From: Parcubacteria group bacterium CG1_02_39_15
GTDB taxonomy: Bacteria; Patescibacteriota; Minisyncoccia; Minisyncoccales; Paceibacteraceae
Assembly (NCBI GenBank): GCA_001872265.1
Contig: MNWE01000017.1
Coordinates: forward strand, 1 to 12,376
Direction of reading: 5' to 3'
Length of the DNA stretch: 12,376 nucleotides
Shown here piece by piece: positions 1 through 5,743 of this stretch; position 1 is the stretch's first letter; the number at the start of each line of letters is the position of its first letter. A program made the position numbers and the translations under genes. Under the pieces are notes generated by a model, which saw only the letters and a list, made by a program, of their open reading frames with translations, did no database searches and had not been told where the DNA came from.

Positions 1-340
1 TACCAACAAAGCCAGTCCCCTTAGTAATTCCAAATGGTGCCAGAACTTCATTGGTATATTTTTGCTGGAATTCAATTACCGCTCTCTTGGTTAAAGAACC
101 AAAATATCGGGTTTCATTTCCAGGAGAACCTGGTCCTTCTTTGGCTAATTGAGTTTCTGGATCAGTATTCAATAATGCCTGCAGACACTCAACACCTTTA
201 CCAGTTGTTTTGATTTTCAAATTCCTTTCAAAAGAAATTCCTTTACAAATATTTGGGATGTCAGTAATCTGGGCTTCGATATCTGAGGCAATAAATAGAA
301 CAAAAATAGACAAAGCCGTAATCACTATTATTTTTTTCAT
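1..340 (-). CDS. Secreted peptidoglycan-binding-like domain protein, 3' end cut by the window edge
   Basis: The reading frame opens at ATG 340-338 and runs off the left edge without a stop, giving 113 visible residues. The start MKKIIVITALSIFVLFIA is a short basic n-region plus a hydrophobic helix, and it is followed by a plausible signal-peptidase site near residues 21-24 (IEA|Q), so the protein is probably exported. Residues about 49-113 resemble the PG_binding_1-like module common in Parcubacteria surface proteins: a CLQALLN helix, then GPGSPGNETRYFG, then the TKRAVIEFQQKY helix and a GTGFVG end. In that family the module often precedes larger surface or cell-wall domains, which would lie outside this window. 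It lies downstream of the protease gene on the same strand but is separated from it by a terminator hairpin. No SD is visible. The domain call is good; the full function is unknown because most of the protein may be missing. Confidence 0.8.
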   Translation of the reverse strand, partial: MKKIIVITALSIFVLFIASDIEAQITDIPNICKGISFERNLKIKTTGKGVECLQALLNTDPETQLAKEGPGSPGNETRYFGSLTKRAVIEFQQKYTNEVLAPFGITKGTGFVG

Positions 341-361
341 CTCTATTGATTTTATCACCAA

Positions 362-393
362 AACAAAATCCGCCAAAATCAGCGGATTTTGTT
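362..393 (-). terminator. Intrinsic terminator after the protease gene
   Basis: A perfect 12-bp inverted repeat (AACAAAATCCGC, 362-373, with 382-393) encloses an 8-nt loop. It begins 32 bases beyond the protease stop codon in the direction of transcription, and the descending arm ends in a U-rich run (minus-strand GGATTTTGTTTTGG). The plus-strand side is also T-rich, so it could act in both directions. A weak promoter-like pair for the next gene (TTGGCG, 16 bp, TAAAAT on the minus strand) overlaps this hairpin. Confidence 0.75.
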
Positions 394-424
394 GTTCTTT
401 TCAGGATTTCTCTTTTACAACTCT

Positions 425-2353
425 TTACTTAGGATAGGTGTAATCAATGTTGGTTGGATAGGCTTTGTCATCGGTGCAAGTGACACTATAAATTGGTCCA
501 TAGGAAGAAAGTGAAGTTACATCCCAAATGGTGTTATCAGCTGTATTGACATATTTGTAAACTATTTTTGTTGACCGATTATACTTATAACTCTTATATC
601 CGTAACTACCTTGGGCACACATACAGAACTTTCTGGATTGATCAGCCGCTCTATAGAGATGGAGATTTGTTCCACTCCAACACATTACGGCTGTTGGACA
701 ATCGACATCGGTCTCGTAAGTACATCCAGCTGGACAACAGCCATCGATGGCACTGCCAGAGCAAGTGGTTATGGGTGCATTCACACACATATCATTCGTT
801 TCATCACAGGAATCAATAGTACAGGAATTATTGTCATCACAACTCTGAGTGGAACCAGTAGTACATACTCCGTATTGACAGGTATCTCTAACAGTACAGA
901 ATTGCCCATCTTCGCAAACTGTACCGTTTGCCTTCGGTTTGGCTACGCATTCATATCCGCCGACAACCTCTTGGCAAACTCCATCATTACATTGATCACT
1001 TAAAGCAGAGCAATCTACTGGAGTTCCTGACTTACAAACACCGCTGACACAGGTTTCAGCTCCGTTACAATATAGGGCATCATCGCATTGAGAATCTGAT
1101 GTGCACTGAGGTACGGCTGTCCAACCAAGAGCAGCAAAAGCATTAACTAGGCCATAACCATAAGTATTGTTCGGGCAGGTTCCACCCAAACATTCAGCTG
1201 TATTCTGAAGAGCAGTTCTTATTTGATCAGGAGTAGTGGCATTTCCTTTTGATAAAAGTAAAGCAGCCACCCCCGAAACATGGGGAGTAGCCATCGAGGT
1301 TCCCTGGAAGAAATAATAACCCCAAGTTATCCGCCGGCCCGTTTTTTGGAAGGTTTGCTGCAAAACTCCATCAGCATAGCCATCATTGTTTAGGTCTAAG
1401 TTATTGTTTCCACCTGGTGCTGCCAAATCCAGATAACTGCCAGTGGTAGAATAAGGAGCTCGAGTCTCATCATATTGGGTGGCACCTACCGCAATAACAT
1501 AATTATCATAAGCAGCAGGATAGCTTGGAGGTCCACCTTCACCATCATTACCAGCTGCAGCCACTAGTGTCACTTCCTTTCCATAAGCATAAGCTAAGGC
1601 CTCCTCTAAAGTATCTGAAAGCTCAGAGCCTCCCAAACTCAGGTTAATCACTTTAGCTCCATTATCAGCAGCATAACGAATTCCTGCAGCAACATTAGCA
1701 TAAGTACCGACACCAGTGGCGTCTAACACTCTCACCGGCATCAAACAACTCTTAAAAGCTACTCCAGCCACTCCTAAAGTATTATTTGTGCTTTGGGCAA
1801 CCGTTCCTGCCACATGAGTGCCGTGACCATTATCATCAGTAGGATCTGAATCATTATTAACAAAATCATAGCCGGCCACAAAACAGGTATTAGCTAAATC
1901 TGTGCCTTTTCTTATTCCGGTATCAACAACTGCTACTGTTACCCCCAAACCAGGAGTACCGGGTGCTCCTAATAACTCCCAGGCCTCTTCCATTTGAATC
2001 CCGCCATAGACAGAATTATCTAAATGCCATTGATATCCATAATAGGGATCATTTGGTGTCCATAAAGCATAGGCAATATAGTTTGGCTCAGCATAAATGA
2101 CATCGGCTCTTTTTTGATATTTTTCTACCTCTTCTTTAACCTTACCCTGAGGAACTTTTAGTACTTGGAAGGGCTTTTCATCTCCTTTAAACTTAACAAT
2201 AACCTCATCTGTAACATATTCGGCCTTACTAATAACATTAACATTATCAGCTTCCTTTATCTCAGAAGATTTAGCTATTCCCACCCCAGCCACAACTAAA
2301 CCAACCAAAGCAATCGAACCTAAAATTATTAATCCAATTTTTATTTTTCCCAT
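425..2353 (-). CDS. Exported subtilisin-family (S8) serine protease with cysteine-rich C-terminal tail
   Basis: The 642-residue protein has an N-terminal hydrophobic segment (about residues 5-27; signal peptide or anchor). A fervidolysin/I9-like propeptide follows (about 45-97; EVIVKFK and a YAEPNY end), then the S8 catalytic domain (about 105-412). The triad is visible: Asp144 in AVVDTG, His177 in NGHGTHVAG and Ser353 in GTSMATPH, with the oxyanion Asn269 in AAAGND. The enzyme should therefore be an active, self-processing extracellular endopeptidase. Residues 417-630 contain 26 cysteines in modules such as CDDALYCNGAETC and CDDNNSCTIDSC. A CCPAGCTYETDVDC element and a terminal Cys/Tyr-rich domain (about 558-642) follow; these are presumably disulfide-bonded for substrate or surface binding. 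The length is well above a plain subtilisin because of this tail. The start is ATG at 2353. The only SD-like bases (AGGG, 7 nt upstream) lie in the arm of the three-way junction. It is probably transcribed alone. Confidence 0.95.
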   Translation of the reverse strand: MGKIKIGLIILGSIALVGLVVAGVGIAKSSEIKEADNVNVISKAEYVTDEVIVKFKGDEKPFQVLKVPQGKVKEEVEKYQKRADVIYAEPNYIAYALWTPNDPYYGYQWHLDNSVYGGIQMEEAWELLGAPGTPGLGVTVAVVDTGIRKGTDLANTCFVAGYDFVNNDSDPTDDNGHGTHVAGTVAQSTNNTLGVAGVAFKSCLMPVRVLDATGVGTYANVAAGIRYAADNGAKVINLSLGGSELSDTLEEALAYAYGKEVTLVAAAGNDGEGGPPSYPAAYDNYVIAVGATQYDETRAPYSTTGSYLDLAAPGGNNNLDLNNDGYADGVLQQTFQKTGRRITWGYYFFQGTSMATPHVSGVAALLLSKGNATTPDQIRTALQNTAECLGGTCPNNTYGYGLVNAFAALGWTAVPQCTSDSQCDDALYCNGAETCVSGVCKSGTPVDCSALSDQCNDGVCQEVVGGYECVAKPKANGTVCEDGQFCTVRDTCQYGVCTTGSTQSCDDNNSCTIDSCDETNDMCVNAPITTCSGSAIDGCCPAGCTYETDVDCPTAVMCWSGTNLHLYRAADQSRKFCMCAQGSYGYKSYKYNRSTKIVYKYVNTADNTIWDVTSLSSYGPIYSVTCTDDKAYPTNIDYTYPK

Positions 2354-2359
2354 ATTTTT

Positions 2360-2417
2360 ACCCTGTTAAATATTGCTTTGCAATAATTTCGTCAAAGACG
2401 AAATTATTTAACAGGGT
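2360..2417 (-). repeat. Perfect three-way-junction palindrome in the protease leader
   Basis: These 58 bases consist entirely of three nested perfect stems. The outer stem is 12 bp (2360-2371 with 2406-2417), the first inner hairpin has 5 bp and a 3-nt loop (2372-2384), and the second has 9 bp and a 3-nt loop (2385-2405). No base is unpaired at the junction. The second hairpin can also extend to 12 bp (2382-2393 with 2397-2408) at the expense of the other two, so the junction can migrate. In the minus-strand transcript the closing arm contains AGGG, 7 nt before the protease ATG. The element could be a translational switch, a palindromic repeat element, or both. Confidence 0.85.
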
Positions 2418-2474
2418 GAATTTTTAAGTAAATTTCAAATTTTCGACCTTTGCTAAGTTTTAACCTCTAATTTT

Positions 2475-2502
2475 ATTCTATTCCATCAAATCCCCTTGTC
2501 AA
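2475..2502 (-). promoter_or_regulatory. Sigma70-type promoter of the protease gene
   Basis: On the minus strand a perfect -35 TTGACA (2502-2497) is followed after 16 bp by TAGAAT (2480-2475; five of six match TATAAT). Transcription would start near 2468, giving a leader of about 115 nt that includes the whole three-way junction. The rest of the 213-bp gap between the protease and hydrolase genes is AT-rich, with no gene visible. Confidence 0.7.
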
Positions 2503-2565
2503 ACTATTTAAAAATTTCTTTCTTTAATTTTTTTGCTTCTTAAATCACTGAAGCCCTCAATTTAC

Positions 2566-3336
2566 CTATTCTTTCTTCGATATATTTTGCAATTTAGCTT
2601 CGAGAAAATTTACAATTTGAGGACCAACCATATCGGAGCTCCAAGAATAGGCATGCCCCGGCACCTGGAAAGCCTGAGCAAAAGCAAGGTCATCGCCATT
2701 TACTTTAGAGTAAATCCACCTAAACGGCGTTTCAATCAGAGAAAGCAGTAAATCTCTCACTTCTCCTGCCGACAAGCTGTCTCTTCCTCTATTAGTTAGT
2801 TGAAGCATATTCCCCGGCTGGGAATCACCGTACCAAAAGGGGACTCCCACCGAAATGGCATAAATTGAATTTTTAGCATCATCAGAAATTTTTTCCATCG
2901 TCTCCCTTGCGAAAGCTCCTCCGTTAGAAAGCCCGGCTATAATAATTTTTTTATCGGGTAAACCGGCAGTTAAGCGCTCTAAATCCTCAGCTAAAATTTC
3001 AGATGAAGAATCGAACGAATTTAAAAAATCCTTAGTCCCGGCTAGTTTGCCTGCCAAATTATTTTTGGTTCTGTTGTAAGGGATAACTATTGAATTATAG
3101 CCCCAATCATTAAGAGTTTCTTGAATTTCTTTTACAATTGGAGCAAAGTCTTCGGCTTTTTCCAAAGGAGTATCTCCCCAGCCTCCGGAGTTAAAAATAA
3201 TGATGACGTCATTGGGGACGGCTGAATCCAAAATTCTTTGGATTTGGAGATGTTCTGGAACAATTTCCAAACCAAAAAGAAAAAACAAACTAGTTAAGAC
3301 AGCAAAAGTAAGAGTAAAAATTTTTATTTTCTTCAT
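2566..3336 (-). CDS. Secreted or membrane-anchored alpha/beta-hydrolase-like protein
   Basis: The 256-residue protein starts with MKKIKIFTLTFAVLTSLFFLFG, a signal peptide or N-terminal anchor, so the body is probably outside the membrane. Two features suggest an alpha/beta-hydrolase fold. A strand plus glycine-rich loop IIIFNSGGWGD (about 45-55) could carry the oxyanion site. A nucleophile-elbow motif IIIAGLSNGGAF (131-142) has Ser137 as candidate nucleophile in G-x-S-x-G. A late PGHAYSW (226-232) supplies a plausible catalytic His228, and Asp215 or Asp216 could be the acid. The substrate cannot be read from the sequence; an esterase, lipase or peptidase-like role is possible. The gene begins 6 bases after the HD-domain gene's stop codon, so the two probably form one transcript. 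No SD is seen. No convincing terminator follows its TAG stop. Confidence 0.75.
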   Translation of the reverse strand: MKKIKIFTLTFAVLTSLFFLFGLEIVPEHLQIQRILDSAVPNDVIIIFNSGGWGDTPLEKAEDFAPIVKEIQETLNDWGYNSIVIPYNRTKNNLAGKLAGTKDFLNSFDSSSEILAEDLERLTAGLPDKKIIIAGLSNGGAFARETMEKISDDAKNSIYAISVGVPFWYGDSQPGNMLQLTNRGRDSLSAGEVRDLLLSLIETPFRWIYSKVNGDDLAFAQAFQVPGHAYSWSSDMVGPQIVNFLEAKLQNISKKE

Positions 3337-3341
3337 CGGCT

Positions 3342-3959
3342 TTAATGAAATTTTTTCTCCAAGACCTTCATAAACTTAAGCAAGATTGGGTCATCAAAAA
3401 ATTCCCTTGCCCATAGCCACCAAGGGCCAAGAGGCGGATTTTCATATTTTTTCCAATATTCGTAAGCTTGTAAAAAATTTTCCATACGATCGGCCTGGTG
3501 GAAAAATCTTCCTTCGGGGGTTAATCCTTTTTCGTAATCTAACCAAAGCTTTATTATTTCTTTTTTGGGTTTGGGCGGTAATTTGGAAATAAGTTTTTGA
3601 AGAGATTTTTTCTCTTTCCTAAACTTCTCGGAAATTTTCTTTTTTTTCTCGCTGGTCGAAAATCTAGGCCAGGTTTTCATTAATTCTCTTAGCTTTTTTT
3701 TGTTTCTGGGTAAAATTGAATCGTAAGGCGTTGTGTCTCCGGCATATACCTCGCACAAATCATGGATCAAGGCTATTTTGATAAGTTTTTCTACGTTAAT
3801 ATTACCTTTCATCTCGCCTATAATCCAGCCCATTAATGCTGACCGAAAAATATGTTCAGCGATACTTTCTGGGTTCTTTATTTGGTTTATTATCCAGCCC
3901 CTTCGAGGCATTCTCTTCAGTTTGCCAACCTCGATAAAAAAATCAAGAAGGTCTTTCAT
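3342..3959 (-). CDS. HD-domain (YfbR/HDDC2-like) 5'-nucleotidase family protein
   Basis: This 205-residue cytoplasmic protein has the HD_3 metal-dependent phosphohydrolase pattern. His36 lies in ESIAEHIFR, His66-Asp67 in IALIHDLCEVYAGD (with Glu70), and a later Asp157 in HQADRMEN. These correspond to the H...HD...D metal ligands of YfbR, which removes phosphate from deoxynucleoside 5'-monophosphates. Residues about 86-135 form a Lys-rich helical insertion (EKKKKISEKFRKEKKS region) that is longer than in the compact bacterial enzymes. A nucleotide-salvage or pool-cleaning role is inferred from the family; the exact substrate is unknown. The start is ATG 3959-3957. A shorter ATG at 3966 is followed at once by TAA. 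No SD is present, and the greA terminator lies 7 bases upstream. The hydrolase gene follows after 5 bases. Confidence 0.85.
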   Translation of the reverse strand: MKDLLDFFIEVGKLKRMPRRGWIINQIKNPESIAEHIFRSALMGWIIGEMKGNINVEKLIKIALIHDLCEVYAGDTTPYDSILPRNKKKLRELMKTWPRFSTSEKKKKISEKFRKEKKSLQKLISKLPPKPKKEIIKLWLDYEKGLTPEGRFFHQADRMENFLQAYEYWKKYENPPLGPWWLWAREFFDDPILLKFMKVLEKKFH

Positions 3960-3966
3960 ATTACAT

Positions 3967-3995
3967 AAAAAATCAGGTGTTAACCTGATTTTTTT
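3967..3995 (-). terminator. Intrinsic terminator of greA
   Basis: A perfect 12-bp stem (AAAAAATCAGGT, 3967-3978, with 3983-3994) has a 4-nt loop and, read on the minus strand, ends in a run of six U. It lies 34 bases beyond the greA stop and 7 bases before the HD-gene start codon. The stem is flanked by A on one side and T on the other, so it could work in both directions. Confidence 0.85.
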
Positions 3996-4021
3996 ATATC
4001 ACAAATTCCGACAAATCTCAA
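3993..4021 (-). promoter_or_regulatory. Putative promoter of the HD-domain/hydrolase pair, overlapping the greA terminator
   Basis: On the minus strand TTGAGA (4021-4016) and TATAAA (3998-3993) are separated by exactly 17 bp; each matches the sigma70 consensus at five of six positions. Transcription would start near 3986, inside the descending arm of the greA terminator. The new transcript would then lack one half of the hairpin and escape termination. AT-rich sequence makes chance matches possible. Confidence 0.55.
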
Positions 4022-4028
4022 ATTTATC

Positions 4029-4505
4029 TTAAGAAGTTTGATATTTTATCTTTCTTATTTTATAAATTGTCCTTATTGGAGAAGACACTAAGACTTCTTC
4101 TCCGACTCGGTGGCCCAAAAGCGCTTTGCCTACGGGAGATTCATTGGAGATTTTCCCCAAAGAAGGGTTGGCCTCTAAGCTGCCAACGATGGTAAATTCA
4201 TCAGTTTGGCCATCAACTTGGACTAAAACCTTAGCCCCTAAACTTACTATGCTTTGCTTATTTTTCGGCAAAGGCTTAATCAGTTCGGCGTTTCTTAGAA
4301 TGTTTTCTAATTCAGCTATCCTTACCTCTAAAAAACTGAGGTCTTCTTGAAAAGAAAGGTACTCGGGGTTTAAATCTTCAGAATGCCAAATCTTTGGGAT
4401 TTCTCCCGCAGTTTTAGCCAATTTAAGAGCCTTGAGGTCTTCATGTTCTTTTTTTATTTTTGCTAGTCCTTCTTTAGTTAGATAAAACTTTTTTTCTTCC
4501 ATCAT
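4029..4505 (-). CDS. greA: GreA-family transcript cleavage factor
   Basis: The 158 residues match GreA in size and layout. An N-terminal coiled coil (about 8-77) enters the RNA polymerase secondary channel, and a C-terminal FKBP-like domain (about 85-155) carries the family signature IVGSLEANPSLGKISNESP, then VGKALLGHRVGEEV. GreA rescues backtracked polymerase by stimulating cleavage of the RNA 3' end. The coiled-coil tip reads HSEDLNPEYLSFQED, whereas E. coli has HGDLKENAEYHAAREQ. Anchored on the shared N-x-E-Y, the positions of catalytic Asp41 and Glu44 are Ser42 and Leu45 here, although Glu43 and Asp44 lie beside them. Cleavage activity is therefore uncertain. The start may be either of two adjacent ATGs (4505 or 4502); neither has an SD. 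It has its own promoter, a long structured leader and a strong terminator. Confidence 0.93.
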   Translation of the reverse strand: MMEEKKFYLTKEGLAKIKKEHEDLKALKLAKTAGEIPKIWHSEDLNPEYLSFQEDLSFLEVRIAELENILRNAELIKPLPKNKQSIVSLGAKVLVQVDGQTDEFTIVGSLEANPSLGKISNESPVGKALLGHRVGEEVLVSSPIRTIYKIRKIKYQTS

Positions 4506-4533
4506 CGAAATAAATTTATTTATTGAGATGTGA

Positions 4534-4552
4534 AATGAATCAAAGATTCATT
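4534..4552 (-). promoter_or_regulatory. Hairpin in the greA leader near the start codon
   Basis: A perfect 8-bp stem with a 3-nt loop (AATGAATC AAA GATTCATT on the plus strand) lies about 30 nt upstream of the greA ATG. Between it and the start is a 14-nt self-complementary AT stretch (4508-4521). There is no U-run after it, so it is not a terminator. Its role is unknown. Confidence 0.5.
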
Positions 4553-4567
4553 GAACATTTTTTAGAA

Positions 4568-4625
4568 AATCCCCTGTGGTGAGGGGATTCAGTTTTACGT
4601 TTTAATTATTTTGCGAATCCCCTCA
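4568..4625 (-). promoter_or_regulatory. Three-segment switch-like structure in the greA leader
   Basis: Three segments can pair in two exclusive ways. In transcript order, segment 1 (4625-4615, TGAGGGGATTC) pairs perfectly over 11 bp with segment 2 (4590-4580, GAATCCCCTCA; loop 24 nt). Segment 2 also pairs over 8 bp with segment 3 (4575-4568, AGGGGATT; loop 6 nt). The 2:3 hairpin is followed by a short UUUUC run and resembles a weak terminator; 1:2 would prevent it. A further small hairpin (CCCAT/ATGGG, 4667-4681) lies upstream. The layout resembles an attenuator. No known riboswitch class is recognised. Confidence 0.6.
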
Positions 4626-4758
4626 TCTAATTAATCTTCCGCAAGTTAAAATTGAAACGACATAGACCCATTTTGAATGGGCAAAAGTTCTTTTGGTATT
4701 AAATTCTTTCATACTCTCTGGTAACATCTTGGTCGAAGAGGATTCCCTCTACCATTTT

Positions 4759-4786
4759 ATTTTATTCTTTTAAGAAAGCTTGTCAA
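4759..4786 (-). promoter_or_regulatory. Sigma70-type promoter upstream of greA
   Basis: Minus-strand TTGACA (4786-4781) is separated by 16 bp from TAAAAT (4764-4759, five of six consensus). Predicted initiation near 4752 gives a leader of roughly 245 nt before greA. The remainder of this 356-bp gap (4506-4861) has no clear terminator for the preceding regulator gene, so some read-through from the histidine block into greA is possible. Confidence 0.7.
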
Positions 4787-4861
4787 GAGGGTTTAAAAAA
4801 CTAACTAAAACGGCTATTTTACTTAAATTTCTAAAGTTTTCCACAGGTAGTCCTGAAGAGC

Positions 4862-5743
4862 TTAGGCAATTGGAGGATTCCAAGTTTTAGGAATTATTGG
4901 CAGCTCTCCCACGTTAACCTCAACGTGTTTTATCCCTGGCTCAGTTCTCAGTTTTTTAGCAATAAAACTCTCTATGCTTTCTAGATTAGGAGCAACAATA
5001 CTGACCATTAAATTATATCTCCCGGAAGCTTTAACTAAATGGTAAACCAAGGGTGACTTTTCAAGTTTTTCTATTAACCGCTTAGTTGTCTGACTATCTG
5101 CCTCAATTTCTATATGGGCGCTTACTGAATAAACTTTTTCCATATTTAACAATCCTTGAATTTTTAACACTCTGTCCTCTATCAACCTCTCAACCCTATT
5201 TTTAATTCCGACGGGGCTGAGACCTGTTCCCTTTGCGATTTCAACAAGAGATGCTCTTCCGTCTTTAGCTAGGGCTTGAATAATCTTTAAATCTATTCCG
5301 TCTAATCTCTCCAGGCTCCAAGGGGCATAAGCAGAATAGCTCTCTACCGAAAAATCAGCTAAGCCAGCCCGATCGCATAAAACAGCGTATTTTATATCCT
5401 TTATTTTTAATTTCTCTTTTTTTAATCGCATTGTCTCCATTGCTCTTTTATAGCCCTTGCCACTCACAACATCGTTATCAACCAATAAAACCTTTCTATC
5501 TTTTACCTTTTCTTCTTCTAATCCCCTGCCATCATCATCCATGGTAGTAAAATTCAAATTCGCCTTTCCTTGCCCTAGCCACTCGTAAAGCCCCTTCCCG
5601 TAAAAAACTCCGTCATCTTCTAAACCAATAATACAACTCTTATTTTTGCCAAAGTATTTTTTTACGTCTTTGCCAACTCCATTTATTAATTTTTGAATTG
5701 GCTTAAGATTTAAAAGAGTATTTTTCGGCATATTTTTTGACAT
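4862..5743 (-). CDS. Phosphoribosyltransferase-like / Lrp-AsnC fusion transcriptional regulator
   Basis: This 293-residue protein joins two folds. Residues about 15-140 look like a type I phosphoribosyltransferase: VLLVDNDVVSGKGY (85-98) fits the PRPP-binding loop (hydrophobic strand, acidic residues, Ser-Gly), and CIIGLEDDGVFYGKGL (37-52) resembles the preceding loop region. Residues about 146-200 are an AsnC-type helix-turn-helix (LDGIDLKIIQAL; LVEIAKGTGLSPVGIKNRVERL), and about 205-285 are a RAM ligand-binding domain with the ASGRYNLM turn. Lrp/AsnC proteins normally bind amino acids through RAM and are about 150 residues long. An added PRT domain recalls PurR of Bacillus, where a PRT fold senses PRPP. 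The gene overlaps the upstream phosphatase by 41 bases (29 if the second ATG at 5731 is used) and ends the histidine block, which suggests control of these genes. Whether the PRT part is catalytic is unknown. Confidence 0.85.
   Translation of the reverse strand: MSKNMPKNTLLNLKPIQKLINGVGKDVKKYFGKNKSCIIGLEDDGVFYGKGLYEWLGQGKANLNFTTMDDDGRGLEEEKVKDRKVLLVDNDVVSGKGYKRAMETMRLKKEKLKIKDIKYAVLCDRAGLADFSVESYSAYAPWSLERLDGIDLKIIQALAKDGRASLVEIAKGTGLSPVGIKNRVERLIEDRVLKIQGLLNMEKVYSVSAHIEIEADSQTTKRLIEKLEKSPLVYHLVKASGRYNLMVSIVAPNLESIESFIAKKLRTEPGIKHVEVNVGELPIIPKTWNPPIA

Noticed and set aside
611..1003. 130-codon plus-strand frame inside the protease gene
   Set aside because: It lies antisense to the well-supported cysteine-rich tail, has no recognisable domain and no SD; its length reflects the composition of the opposite strand.
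2535..2554. GCTTC/GAAGC hairpin next to a run of T after the hydrolase gene
   Set aside because: For minus-strand transcription the hairpin is followed by A-rich sequence rather than U, and only five pairs form. It would not terminate the hydrolase transcript.
4568..4623. Direct repeat AATCCCCT (4568 and 4616) as the start of a CRISPR array
   Set aside because: There are only two 8-base copies and no further repeats or cas genes. The copies are explained by the competing stem segments.
4611..4641. T-arm-like bases (GCGAATCCCCTC) suggesting a tRNA upstream of greA
   Set aside because: The partner arm is 24 nt away instead of a 7-nt loop, and no acceptor, D or anticodon stems can be drawn.
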